DNA from: Lineus longissimus
Lineage: Eukaryota > Nemertea > Pilidiophora > Heteronemertea > Lineidae
Length of the DNA: 64,000 nucleotides
Direction of reading: 5' to 3'
Assembly (NCBI RefSeq): GCF_910592395.1
Contig: NC_088310.1
Location: 13,833,501 to 13,897,500 of the forward strand
Below the pieces are notes generated by a model that saw only the letters and a program-made list of their open reading frames with translations, was not told the DNA's origin and made no database searches. The position numbers and the translations under genes were made by a program. Positions 21,374-33,049 of the stretch are shown here, piece after piece; the stretch's first letter is position 1; each line of letters opens with the position of its first letter.

Positions 21374-22489
21374 GCTCCTTGTGTAAAAATGTGTCCAACT
21401 ATCTAAGCATGGACTGATAACACGCTAAGAAGCCCGAACACCTCACGTAACACTAGTAACGACTTGCGAAATAGATTGAAGTTACGGGTGCTTCGTGAAT
21501 ACCGCGTAATTCGCTAATAACGACCTAGTAATACGTAAGTGCTTACTAGGCCCTAAGAAGGCTTCATGAATAAGGCCCCAGAGGTCCAACAGTCTTCAAA
21601 CTTTTGTGGCGTAATGGTCTATGGTAGGGGAGGTTCCCTATCGATTTTGGGCTCAACCCGAAATCAAAGATGGCCCCCAGCCACCATCTTAGATTTTCGC
21701 ATTCCGCTCGTTTACTGGAGAACCGGAGGTCTAACAGTCTTCAAACTTTTGTGGCGTAATGGTCTATGGTAGGGGAGGTTCCCTATCGATTTTGGGCCCA
21801 ACCCAAAATCAAAGATGGCCGCCAGCCACCATCTTAGATTTTCACATTCCGCTCGTTTACTAGAGAACCGGAGGTCCAACAGTCTTCAAACTTTTGTGGC
21901 GTAATGGTCTATGGTAGGGGAGGTTCCCTATCGATTTTGGGCCCGACCCGAAATCAAAGATGGCCACCAGCCACCATCTTAGATTTTCGCATTCCGCTCG
22001 TTAACTGGAGAACCGTAGGTCCAACAGTCTTCAAACTTTTGTGGCGTAATGGTCTATGGTAGGGGAGGTTTCCTATCGATTTTGGGCCCGACCCGAAATC
22101 AAAGATGGCCGCCAGCCACCATCTTAGATTTTCGCATTCCGCTCGTTTACTAGAGAACCGGAGGTCCAACAGTCTTCAAACTTTTGTGGCGTAATGGTCT
22201 ATGGTAGGGGAGGTTCCCTATCGATTTTGGGCCCGACCCGAAATCAAAGATGGCCACCAGGTCCCCGACTTGGTGATTTGTATTCCGCCCCGTAAATTAA
22301 GAACCGAGTGAGTGACAGACCTGAAACTTATGTGGTGTTATTACCTAGTGTAGGGGAGGTTCCCTATCCATTTTGGGCCCGATCTGAAATCCAAGATGGC
22401 TGCCAGGCCCGACTTGGTTTTTGGGTTTTTGGTTTTTGGGCACATTCCAGAATCCAAAATGGCATCCAGCCGCCATCTTAGATTTTTGC

Positions 22490-22664
22490 TGAGATGAGAT
22501 AAGATAAGAGATGAGATAAATTAAATAGCCACGCAGTTGCTATTCATTGATATCCGAGCATTGAATATTCTGTGACAGACATCAGGAGATGAGATAAATA
22601 GCTAGGCAATTCCTATTCATTGATATCCGAGCATTGGATATTCTGTGACTGACACCAGGAGAAT
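22490..22664. repeat. Tandem GAGATAAATAGC repeat, target of the LINE
   Basis: Two copies, period about 78 bp, of GAGATGAGATAAAT...TTCATTGATATCCGAGCATTG...TTCTGTGAC. Related copies resume at 26079-26235 on the other side of the LINE, so the LINE inserted into this array. Confidence 0.8.
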
Positions 22665-25600
22665 AATAATAATAATACGAGTCTTATATAGCGCAGTATC
22701 CAACCATTAACGGGCCGCTCAAAGCGCTTGATAGGCCTCTTTAAAAAGCAAATGTTTCAGTTGTCCCTTGAAAGATAACAGAGAGCTGCAGTTCCTAACA
22801 GTTGAAGGAAGTTTGTTCCACAGCTGAGGGGCTCCAATTGAAAATGCTCTACCACCGACTGACATGACATTGGTCTTTGGGATAGACAGAAGAACGGCCG
22901 ATGAAGAGCGCAGAGTTCGAGAAACGGTATGAACGGAGAGAAGTTCTGAAAGGTATTGGGGAGCAAGTTGGTGAAGACACTTGTAAGTAAGAAGGAGAAC
23001 CTTGTACTTGATGCGCTGTTGCACAGGAAGCCAATGTAGAGACCTGAGTACTGGGGAAATGGAAGATCGTTTCTTGGTCTTGGTAATTAGGCGAGCGGCA
23101 GAATTTTGTACCTTCTGTATAGGGGTATAATTGTTGAATTGGGACAACCAAGGAAAAGGGAATTACAGAAATCCAGGCGAGATATTACAAGAGCCTGGAC
23201 ATATAACCTGGTGGTATTTGGAGTTAGATATTTTCTGATTTTCCCGATGTTACGAATGTGAAAATTGGTGGCCCGTACACATGTGTTAATGTGTTCTTTG
23301 AAATTGAAATCACGGTCCAAGATCACACCCAAATCTCTTGCAGAAACAGAAGAATATACATTTGCATCAATGATACGGATGGCGGGGAGATTAATAGTGC
23401 TGCTGAACCTGCGGGAACAGATTAGCAGAATCTCGGTCTTGTCGCCATTACAGCTAAGAAAGTTGTCGACCAACCAGAGATTTAAATCGTGGACAGCATT
23501 AGAGATCTTGGAGCAGGTGGTAGTAATCTCAGTTATAGTGAAGGCCACATACAATTGACTGTCATCAGCATATAAGTGGTACATAATGGCATGCTTACGG
23601 ATGATTCCACCAACTGGGGTAGTGTAGACAGTAAAAAGTACTGGTCCCAGTATAGAACCCTGGGGAACACCGAACTTGATAGGACTAGGTCTTGACAATT
23701 TGCCGTCAATGCATACCTCTTGTGATCTGTTATCAAGATAAGACGAAACCCATGCCAGTGCTGTGCCAGTAACACCCATAGCAGCAAGTCTCTGAAGTAG
23801 TCTGGAATGGTCCACAGTGTCAAATGCGGCGCTCATATCGAGTAATACAAGGATTACACACTTCTTTTCATCAAGTGCATGAATTATGTCATTGTGTACT
23901 CGCAATAGTGCCGTTTCAACACTGTGAAGTGGTTTGTAAGCAGATTGAAACTTGTCAAGAGCACCGTTTTCAGCAATATGGCTTGATGACTGATTGCAAA
24001 CCACCCTCTCCAAAACCTTTGAAAGGAAGGACAGGTTAGAGACAGGCCTGTAGTTTTTGAGTGTGTCAGCATCTAAGGATGGCTTCTTAATCAAGGGATT
24101 AAGAATAGCTCGTTTGAAAGAGCTTGGCACCATGCCACTTTCCAATGAGGAATTGACTATCTTGCAAATCAGGCGCATAATGTCTCCTGGTAGGCACTTC
24201 CTAAGCAAAGATGTTGGGAGTGGGTCTAATGCACACTGTATTGGTTTCATGTCACTAATGAGTTTGAGTAGCCCGTGTTCAGTTACAGGCTTAAATACAT
24301 CAAGGTATGAAGTCTGTGAATAATGTTCATCTAATGATTCATTCGAAACTGACGCTGGAAACTTGTCTCTGATGAGTTGCACCTTCTCACTGAAAAATGA
24401 ACTGAACCGTTCAGCAAGTTCAGAAGAACACTCATGACTAGGCAGAGTAACAGACCCCCTTCCATACAGAAGTGATTTAACAGTCTTGAAAGTCTCTGTA
24501 GTTGGTGAATTGAGAAGACGAGCTGAAAAATGTTCCACCTTGGCAGCTTCGATCATTTTGTCAACATTACGAGCTTGACTCTTCCATACCTGCCGATCAA
24601 CGGTGAGTTTACTCCGGCGGTATTTTCTCTCGAGCTTGCGCTCCAGCTTCCTGGCAAGAATGATATCATCGTTGAACCAGGGAACGTTGGGTCGCACATG
24701 CACAAGTTTCGACTTGGCAGGTGCATGCTTGTCTAGAAGGGAACCAAGCAATCGATCATAGCTATCAACGAGTGACTCGAGATCGGAAGACAAATCTAGG
24801 CCTTGAACACCATCAGAAACATCAGAAGCAAAAGATTTGATGTCAATTGATTTGACCTTCCGGTATCTAATAGTTTTAACAGGCAATGGCGGCTTGGCCA
24901 TGTTGACCGTGAACGACACTGCATAGTGATCGGAGATGCTGGCATCTGATACATGAATGTTGGACACAGATGCATCACCGACCCTTGAAATAACAGCACC
25001 TAACAAGTGGCCCTTGTCATGGGTTGATTTGTCAACGTGCTGTAGAAGATGATGATGTGCAAGAATGTCAGTGAATCTCAACATGTCTGGGTGGTCAGTT
25101 TTTTCAAGATGAAAGTTAAAGTCTCCAGTGAGAATCAACTTGTCATGTGGCGTCTTTAAGGATATAACACTAATTAACGTATCGAACTCCTCAAAGAAAA
25201 TTCCACGGTTTGAGTCGGCACTTGGTCCTTTCTCCGGCCTATAAACCAAGAGAAGCGAATACACACGAGTGTTCCAAGTAATCCTTGCTTGAAGACATTC
25301 AAAACTTTTCGGCCACGACACGGATTTCACAGTGCACTCCAGAGATGACCTGAACATTATACCAACTCCGCCTCCTCGTCTCCCAGGCCGTGGAACATGT
25401 CTAAAAGTATATCCATCAATGTTAATGGCAGCAACTGAAGCCGTATCAGTATTGGTAAGCCATGTTTCTGTTATCAACAGAATGTCAATGTCATTATCAA
25501 TGACAGAGCATGTCAGTCTACCAGCCTTGTTCCCAATAGACCTTGCATTGACTAAGGCACATTTCAGAAATCGAACACCTTGTAATGACAGAGTAGACTT

Positions 25601-26046
25601 ATTCACTGACGCTTGAGTGTTTGTTGGATCAACACTAATAAGTCCATGAGTCTTTCTTCCACTTCTCTTTGATCGTCTAGTCTTCTTTCTTAACAAGTGT
25701 GATCTACTCAGGCAAGTCGACAGATTAGGCGAAATTGACCTGCTGAGATCACATTTCCTAAGCTCATGAAGTTCACCAGGTGAATACATTTTGACAGCAC
25801 CAATGTACACAGTGTGTTGTATGTACAATGTACAGGGCTTGTGAATCCCTAGAAAGGGCAAAAAGTTGCCAACAAGGAACACAAACACTGCAAATGTTAT
25901 CACCACACAAACCATCTCAGAATAATCCCATGATATTCATGAAACCGTGGAAACAATCCTGGAGCACAGTTCTCAAAGTATCCAAGTGAAAAACTGAAAC
26001 TTTGTAGGAGACCTTTGGAGGAGCAGCTACCAAGCGCTCACATACA

Positions 26047-26078
<32 letters not shown>
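22663..26078 (-). mobile_element. CR1/L2-group non-LTR retrotransposon
   Basis: The element reads on the minus strand, with APE endonuclease and reverse transcriptase in one frame. The 3' tail is (ATT)n (AATAATAATAAT at 22663-22678 on the plus strand), next to the GCGCTATATAAGAC-like 3' UTR seen in L2/CR1-type elements. Its 5' side carries a run of 30 A at 26049-26078 (plus strand). It is flanked by halves of the same tandem repeat. No ORF1 is seen upstream. Confidence 0.85.
22719..25915 (-). pseudogene. LINE endonuclease-reverse transcriptase with one frameshift
   Basis: The main frame is 25915-23087 (942 residues), and the C-terminus continues in another frame at 23147-22719. Residues 1-25 are strongly hydrophobic (MVCVVITFAVFVFLVGNFLPFL), an unusual signal-anchor-like start. 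APE domain: LVNARSIGNK, ITETWLT, TGDFNF, SDHYAV. Reverse transcriptase: NYRPVSNLSFLSKVLERVV, LLDMSAAFDTVDH, FGVPQGSILGP, and the catalytic YADD near residue 781. The C-terminal block KVQNSAARLI...LHWLPVQQRI...LLTYKCLHQLAPQYL is typical of the CR1/L2 group. A single-base indel near 23115 separates the parts. The element copies itself by target-primed reverse transcription; this copy is nearly intact. Confidence 0.9.
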
Positions 26079-26081
<3 letters not shown>

Positions 26082-26241
26082 AGAAGGGATAAATAGCCTG
26101 ACAGTTGTTATTCATTAGCATGTAAGCAATGGATATTCTGTGACTGATTCTAGCAGATTGCACTAGCTACCCGGCAGTGACTAGTCTTTAACTTCCTGAG
26201 TACCAGTTATTCTGTGACTGATTCCAGGCGATCGCATAATT

Positions 26242-27240
26242 AGGTTTTCGTTTTTCTCAAAAAACGAAAACCTATTGCTTTGCTTGTGTTTTTTCTTTCT
26301 TTCTTTCTTTTTTCTACGGATTTTTGTGCAGAGCAAATCTCAGAGATGTTGATAGCTGTAGATGTGGAACTTATTTCATATGATAGGCCCAAGTCTGAAG
26401 TTGATCCTCCTTGCCCTAATTACGAAATTCATTGAGGGGGTCGGCCGCTAGGGGGCGCTAAGTGAAAATCTAATAATGGCTTTTTCTCCATATTGCGCAC
26501 TCCGACTTGAACGAAACTACTTTCAACTGATGCAGAATCTTGTTGCGCATAAAATATTTAGGGTGGCGACCCAAAATTTGTCAACAGTTTTGACGATAGA
26601 TGGCGCTGACTGAAAAAAGGGGGCAAACACCAAAATGGTAAAATATCGGCACTGCGAGCCTTTGAGTTTATTCTAGTGGCATAGAACAATGCCTCCCTAT
26701 GATGCCCAGGGAATATATAGGTTTTGGTTGCGATCGGATATTCAATATGGCCTCCAGACCAGCCATCTTGTTTTTCTTACAAGAGCTATAACTTCCGAAT
26801 GCGAACTCCGAATTGAATCAGATTAATTTCATCTGATGCAGAATCTCATTACCCACCAGATGTTACGAACGAAGTCACGTTATAGTTACAGGTTTTGATA
26901 ATAGGTGGCATTTAATGCATTTTTTTACTTTTTTTCACTAACCGCCCTCTATCGTCGAAACCGTTGACAAAATCGGGGTGACGTGTCTCCTGATGTTTTG
27001 TGCGTATTAGAGTTCCGCTTCGGATAAAGAAAGTTTCATGCAAATCGGGGTTGGCGTAAGGGAGAAAATGCAATTTTAGCATGAAACAATATATATTAAG
27101 TGGCAACGCAAAATTTGTCAGTAGTTTTGACGATAGATGGCGCTGACTGAAAAAGCGACAAACACCAAAAGGGTAAAATAACGGCACTGCGAGCGTTTGT
27201 GGAGCTTACTCCTTTAACACCAGGTGGCGTTTGGTTTCGG
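26242..27240 (+). repeat. Hairpin-headed dispersed repeat
   Basis: It begins with the stem AGGTTTTCGTTTTT (26242-26255) pairing with AAAAACGAAAACCT (26260-26273), then TATTGCTTTGCTTG and a (TTTC)n tract. Blocks such as CGATAGATGGCGCTGACTGAAAAA occur twice (26594 and 27132), as do CAGAATCTTGTTGCG/CAGAATCTCATTACC. It is non-coding and its 3' end is uncertain. Confidence 0.55.
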
Positions 27241-28156
27241 CGAATGGTAGATCCTGAGCAAGCCTAGATACCTACCCTTCTAGCCCTAGCGGTGGGTTCT
27301 GAAACCAAACTAATGACGCGAATCACATTGGGTCTTACTAATTTGCGACCCTATTCGACACTCTAAGACAACTTTCCACAACAGTTTTTTATTGCAACGG
27401 GTAATCCTTATTAATTTTTTAATAATCTACAAACTGGATTTTAATAAATTGTATACATTTTGTGGCATTTATTGATAGTTTAGATAGTGATTTGAATCGA
27501 GAGCCATGTTGTCGGTTACTGTCGCAATTTAGTAGGCTGTCATTAACAATTCGCCATTTTGCATTCGACATTCGATTTCGACTGGGTCGGTAGGTAATTA
27601 AGTTTTTTCTCGAAAGAAATCAGCAATTGTGGAAGTGCAAAGAGGCACAGGCTACTGATTTTACTTTTGTAGTATTGACCAGCAAAGTTAACTTCGTTGC
27701 TTTTTTAGCGGTTACCCTAGGTTAGGTAGGTAAACCGCAGGCTGTCCAACGATGTCGCGTGGCCGGGCAGCGTCGGACAGCGTCTTCGTCACTCGTGCAC
27801 GTGGTCGTGTGTGTGTGTGTGTTGTGGCGCCGTGCTGCGTGCATTGCACTGCACTGTGCGGGATCATACAGTCAAACCTACTGTATTAAACCAGAATTGA
27901 TGAATGCACCAAGAACATCTTCTTCAAAATAAAAAGTCAACAAGTCAAATCGAAAGCATCAAGAGATTCATGGTTTTATTCATGAGATAATTACACATAA
28001 ATACTGTGGGTATGTGACAGTTGCCTTTTTAGACGTAATACATTAGACGCATCATCCCAACTGTTCTTTGGCCAACTTTTTACTCTTAGCACAGTCAGAA
28101 TTCACTCTGCTCATTCGAAATCCTGTTAATTGACCTCAAGAACACAAAATGACGGT
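27241..28156. other. No gene recognised
   Basis: AT-rich DNA with a (GT)n tract near 27805-27822. No long open frame or recognisable repeat was seen. Confidence 0.5.
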
Positions 28157-28160
28157 TTAA

Positions 28161-28476
28161 AGGGGCACTGCATTCAATCGCGAATCGGTTTCAGCACGAC
28201 CACCATAGAGGGAGGCGCCTATCGGCTAGGAATGAAACTAAGAAACACGTTATCTAAATTGCCATTGTTACCTGTATTAAGTCTATTAAACTTTCTTCAG
28301 GAAAGCATAATATCCCATTAGAATGTTTGAAGAAGCTGTGTGGAAGCTTTGACGGCAATACATCACTGAACAAACTGCATTGCTGGGTATTTTAGATACG
28401 TTTCCTGTAGTTCCATGGGCACCTCCCTCTACGGTGGTCGTGCTGAAACCGATTCGCGATTGAATACAGTGCCCCT
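28161..28476. mobile_element. 316-bp TIR element with TTAA duplication (Kolobok- or piggyBac-like MITE)
   Basis: The long inverted repeats start AGGGGCACTGCATTCAATCG on the left and AGGGGCACTGTATTCAATCG (reverse complement) on the right, and extend about 55 bp. TTAA flanks both ends (28157-28160, 28477-28480). No coding sequence. Confidence 0.85.
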
Positions 28477-28480
28477 TTAA

Positions 28481-29644
28481 ATGACATTTCATATTTTGAC
28501 ATGCAGACAAAACGCACGTGTTTACAACACTACGTAGATCGCTTTTTCTCCTATATGCTACATCCGAATGAAATGGGATTGGTTTCATCATGGAGGATGC
28601 AGAAATAAGAAGGCGCACAAAACATACTGGTCTGTGTCGCACTGAGCTCCGAAAGCCAAATTTATTGAGCAATAGCCCACTGGGTTCTGGTGTGAACATC
28701 AATCTCTCCATTCTCCTCTGACATGTTACATCATGTGACCTCCAGGTGCCAATACCAGTTTCCCCAAACGAAAACCGTCGATCTGGCTTTGCCAGTTCTA
28801 GTTGATGCTGTTCCAGTAACAGGGTCAACAGCTTGCCCACTGATCTTCTGTGTAATTTGCTAGCAGGCAATCGCCTTGGAAACGGCAAAAACTTAAAAGA
28901 TCAAGGAGATGACAACGGCGAAAATAGTATAGACCACGCTTCACCTCTGTAGTGAGTAAATGGGAAAACCAACCTCTGCTGTTCACGTGCATGTCTATTG
29001 TCAGACCAACTAGCCCAGTCAACAGCCATATTATTGTGGATGTTATTTGAGAGCCTCCACAAAATTTCATAAACAGCCACAGAGAAGATATTTTCGTATT
29101 TATGCGCTAAAAAGCGCACTGCGCTTATATTCGAGGTGCGCTTATAGCCACAATTTCATATTTATAGGCTAAATAACGCGCGCAATGAACATATTAACAC
29201 ACCGAACACACCAGAGCGGGGGCATACATTCGCAATTTGCCCCAATTGCGTTATATATTTTTTTGGTAGTATTTGAGACAAACCCACTTTGACACACTGG
29301 CAGTTTAGTTCGTATCTTGCATGGATAGGTGGCAGGAGCGCATGGGCATTTTGTGGGGAATCCCCTAATGTTTGGTTGGAGAAAACTTGTTGATTGTTTT
29401 GTGAGCTCCCTGAAATCTGTATTTGTGATGTAATGGCCATTTATGTAAGTTAACCCATAGTGGCTTAGTGCATAGTCAGGGTGGAATAGGCCTAGGTTGG
29501 TAAAGGTGATTTTAACCCTTTGTGGTAACAATGACACCATATGTAACTTTTTTTTATCACTTTTGCATTGTTTTGTGAGGAACTCCTGCTATTATGCTAA
29601 TCATTGTACTAATATGAATATTGTATATATGTTTCCTCCTTCCC
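28481..29644. other. No gene recognised
   Basis: Only short frames without recognisable domains. A TGCGCTTATA motif recurs near 29110-29145 (GCGCTAAAAAGCGCACTGCGC). Nothing else is supported. Confidence 0.45.
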
Positions 29645-29730
29645 GGAGGCTAGCAATTTTGGGGGAATAAACTCGAGATCGCTTGAAATGTGCTGTTGTC
29701 AATTTCACTCATTTCTTCCCTATTCTTGCA
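29645..29730. repeat. Repeat block shared with 17110-17200
   Basis: GGGGGAATAAACTCGAGATCGC...ATTTCTTCCCTATTCTTG matches the block at 17110. It sits directly before the BEL integrase fragment. Confidence 0.7.
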
Positions 29731-29748
29731 GGTTTAACCCTAACCCTG

Positions 29749-30230
29749 GGTTACACATGCCACATGGGTGGCTCCTGGGAAAGAATGATTGGAACCGCTT
29801 GTAATGTGCTATCGGCATTACTGATAAACCACGGACAACAACTGGATGATGAGCTGCTGAGGAAGCTCGTTACTGAAGTCCAGCGCATCATGAACAGCTG
29901 TCCACTAAGCTATGTCGACACAAAGTACCATGATGCTTTGGAGTCACTCTCCCCAATCCAATTGCTCACCTTGAAGACCAAGATAGTCAAGCCACCTCCC
30001 AGTAAATTCGTTCGCCAGGATATCTACTGTAGACGCCGATGGAGACGCGTACAGTTCCCGTCCAATCAATTTTTGACCCGTTGGAGAGATAAATTTGTCC
30101 CAACCCTTTAAGAGAGAAAAAAGTGGAACAAGCCCCAACAAAATCTACAGCAGGATGATGTAGTTCTGATGCTAGACGACAGCCTACCGAGGTGTCAGTG
30201 CCATTGGCTCATGTCCTAGAAACAACTGCG
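29749..30230 (+). pseudogene. BEL/Pao integrase C-terminus and DUF5641-like tail
   Basis: The open frame contains HMGGSWERMIGTACNVLSALL, then NSCPLSYV and LSPIQLLTL, and ends QFLTRWRDKFVPTL at a TAA (30110-30112). In frame after that stop it continues ERKKWNKPQQNLQQDDVVLML, as expected for the DUF5641 tail, so the TAA replaces a Gln codon. A further TAG follows at about 30217. The upstream integrase core, RT, protease and gag are missing. This is a 5'-truncated remnant ending in an LTR. Confidence 0.85.
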
Positions 30231-30254
30231 GGTCAGGATAGTCTGGTTAAAACT

Positions 30255-30540
30255 TAAGTTGAGGGTGGATATCGGCAATGGAACATGCGGGTAGGTTACG
30301 GGCGTCTTATTAAACCATGAGGATTGGTAATTTGCAGCGTAACTTTATATACATGTACATATGATATCATATGTATATAAAGAAAATAAATCTTTTGAAG
30401 TAAGAGTCGATCATCAAGTGCCGAAGAAGTAGTTTGTCGTTTTGTCAGCACGAACCCGTGCCCAACCGCGTGGAAGGAGACACCCTGTGGCCGAAAGTGG
30501 TCCTTCGAACCGGAGAGTTGGATTCGACCGTGGTCTGGCC
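30255..30540 (+). repeat. BEL/Pao LTR
   Basis: It begins near TTGAGGGTGGATATCGGC just after the integrase tail. It has TATATAAAG (TATA-like, ~30373), AATAAA (~30386) and a U5-like GC-rich part. The segment CGGCAATGGAACATGCGGG...GCGTAACTTT recurs at 63033-63066 plus 63964-64000, which confirms it as an interspersed LTR. The right end is approximate. Confidence 0.75.
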
Positions 30541-30588
30541 GTGATAGTTATGGCGGAGGCAGAGATATGAGCGATATTAAGCCAACGT

Positions 30589-30813
30589 TAGGTGGCTAAG
30601 GGTTCGATTACCAGAAACATTCGTACACTTGAAAAACTTGTCGACAGCCAGTCGAGACCAGGCACCGTAGCACAGTACGTAGACGAAATTATTTGTAACC
30701 ACGATAAAGCTGTAGCCTTGTGCGAGCGATTGGTCGAGCTCGATCCGGATCGAGCGGAGGACGTTCAATTGTGGCTCAATGTCGAACACGCATTGTCGCG
30801 TATCGCTGTGTGA
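30589..30813 (+). pseudogene. BEL/Pao gag-like N-terminus
   Basis: About 74 residues: GSITRNIRTLEKLVDSQSRP...KAVALCERLVELDPDRAEDVQLWLNVEHALSRIAV. This helical, charged sequence resembles the start of BEL/Pao Gag proteins. It follows the LTR, so the order is integrase, LTR, gag. No capsid or zinc knuckle follows. Family placement is tentative. Confidence 0.5.
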
Positions 30814-32809
30814 TTTTGGAGTTTGTGGGTTTTTTGGGACAGTTTGTACATCAGGTCCCAAGAAAGTTCTGTAGGTTTTCTCTTACACATGTTTTTTAGC
30901 AGTAATTTGTACAACTTCCGCCCAGGACTATGTTGGAAAGCTTGAATCTTGTGAAGTTTCTTCAATTATATCAATGTTATGATGATTTATAAACAATGTA
31001 ATCATCACTTGTGGGAGGAGAGGGTCATCACAGTGTTCGGTAAGTTATTTACTGTGAAATATGTATTAATTCAGTGTAAAAGGGATTTCTAAACAGAGCA
31101 CATCTTCCTTGTGCATTTCATCATCATGTTTACGGTTCATTTTGGACATCCTCAACTTTGGCAAGGTTTTGCTGCCGTTCTGTACGGGTTTCAGTTAAGT
31201 AGATTATTTCTCTACTTCTTAAATATGTTTTAAACCATGTGTAAATTGGTCAGTTATCTATGTTCTGTTCTAAAGACTAAACAAGGGTGAATTGTCACAC
31301 CAGTCGTGCCAAAAAATTTGCTGTCTTAGTTTGCATGGTTAACACCAGGTGGCGACATCTTACAGGATGTCATTTCGTTTGTAGTTTATTTGATTCACTG
31401 AGATCTTTATTCTGTTAACTCTTTCACTGCCAGCCCTATTATTCACAATGTGATCTTATTTCTGTTCCTGAAAAGTTGTTTTCAGTGTATTTTCTCCTTA
31501 AAATCGATCACTTCAGGTACTATTACTGTGCATACCTAGCTAAATTAGTGTCTAGTTTCGTCTCTGATGACATTTATTTCGTAAAAATCGCTGTTTTTTT
31601 CTAAAAAGGTGTTTTTGTGGTCATTTTGGCTGTTTATTTCGAGGGTACGGTAGGAGGTCATCGTTCACTCGATAACTCTTTTTAAAATGAAATAAAAGCG
31701 TTTTAAGATACATGATATGAATTGATATTAATATTCGTTAAGTGGGATTGTCGGTGGACGTTCATTGTTGAACAGTTGTGCTGGAATTACGAAAATATAT
31801 CGATATCGTTGAGAGTTCATTCATTAGGGGCCTGCTCTCAATTTTCCTTAATGCCTCTAGCACTGGGCAATTGCCACCATCTTGAAAAGCAGTGCCGCGG
31901 ATGGCTATCGCATCGCCACTACGCATGAGAACACGATGGCTGCCCTGCGCTGCATTGATAGTTCGTAATAAATTCACATAAAAACACACCAGAAGATCTC
32001 CGATTTTATTTACAAAGATCATATTTTGTTATTTATTGATAAAACAAGCCATTTTACCACAGCAGGTGACACATATTAGGCCTGAATAAGACTTTAGAAT
32101 TTGAAGTGGTGGTGACGATGCCGATATCCAAGATGGCGGAATTATACCAGTGGTCAAATCTCATCTAGTTTGGGTAATTGCATCATTATTTCTTTTTGTG
32201 ATTGGTGATTTGTAAAATTGAGAATGATTGAAAAATCAGTATTTTTTCACCCAAAGGCATGAGTGAACATTTGATAAGTTTATTGTGATTTAATTGGTAA
32301 TTTGGTCGACATTTTGACAATTATATTTAGCAATATTTCGATAAATGCGGACCTGCTTCTTCCTCTTTTCGCAGTAACGGTGTTTCGATAACTCAGGTCA
32401 GTTTCACGGCAAAAATAAGTGGTAGTTTTGAAATTCGAATGTGCATTTATTAATGTAACGATAAAGTACATTTCCGAGAATAATTAGTGAAAGTTTCAGT
32501 AGGTGTCGATTTTTGTAAAGTAGTGTATAGGCGATGGATTGGCTCAGCCATGTGCACGTCGTGTAAGCCGTCATGGGATGGGGGATGTACACTACAATGC
32601 ACGTGATTGATGGTTGAACATTCACTCTCGTTGACAGTGTATTATTGAAATATTTGATTGTGATGATGGTGTATTGTACTAGGCCTTGCATGCTCCCAAC
32701 GTGTGGCATATTTCACATTGATACTACCAGTATCAATTACAAAAAAATAGATTGTGAGTAACAATACTGATAGGCCTACAAACAATGCTACATGTCATGA
32801 GGGTGGGAA
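30814..32809. other. No gene recognised
   Basis: AT-rich non-coding DNA. It contains GTTAACTCTTTCACTGCCAG at 31417, the reverse complement of a motif near 55785-55803, suggesting a dispersed repeat end. Nothing else is supported. Confidence 0.45.
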
Positions 32810-33025
32810 CGGGGAAGGGGGGGGGTAACTGTTTCGACGTCCCGTTAGGAAAAAAGGCTTATCCCGTTTCCCAATACGCAATTTTAGCCAAATCGTGACG
32901 CAAAACACGGCTTGTCTCGAATCCCGCTAAAATAAGGGTGTCTATCGTATCCCGAATCCCGACAGTTATTTTCGGCCCATCCCAGTGTCCCGAAAATACC
33001 CGTTCTCCCCCTCATACATAGTAGA
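32810..33025. repeat. TCCCG-rich dispersed repeat
   Basis: A cluster of CCCGTTTCCC, AATCCCGCTAAAAT, TATCCCGAATCCCG and CAGTGTCCCGAAAAT phrases after a poly-G run. Confidence 0.5.
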
Positions 33026-33049
33026 CCATATTGTCACATTGATGTTTTC

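Larger units (their letters stand above)
17720..21578. mobile_element. PIF/Harbinger DNA transposon 2
   Basis: TIRs begin GGGCCTTATTCATGAAGCC at 17720 and end with the reverse complement at 21578. A CAG target duplication sits at 17717-17719 and 21579-21581, where neighbouring satellite units have CGG. Subterminal motifs with TTACTAA/CGTAGT recur on both sides. It encodes a Myb/SANT-like gene (+) and a HARBI1-like transposase (-). Confidence 0.93.
17513..22480. repeat. ~150-bp minisatellite array, split by Harbinger 2
   Basis: Units contain AAGATGGCCGCCAGCCACC, TTCGCATTCCGCTCGTTTAC, GAGAACCGGAGGTCCAACAG and GGGGAGGTTCCCTATCG. They occur at about 17600-17719 and resume at 21579-22480 in at least five copies. 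Harbinger 2 occupies 17720-21578. The intact units supply the empty target sequence. Confidence 0.85.

Noticed and set aside
23265-25616. Plus-strand frames across the LINE
   Set aside because: Antisense shadows of the reverse transcriptase gene.
28286-28888. 200-codon minus-strand frame
   Set aside because: It runs through the inverted repeat of the TTAA element and has no recognisable domain.
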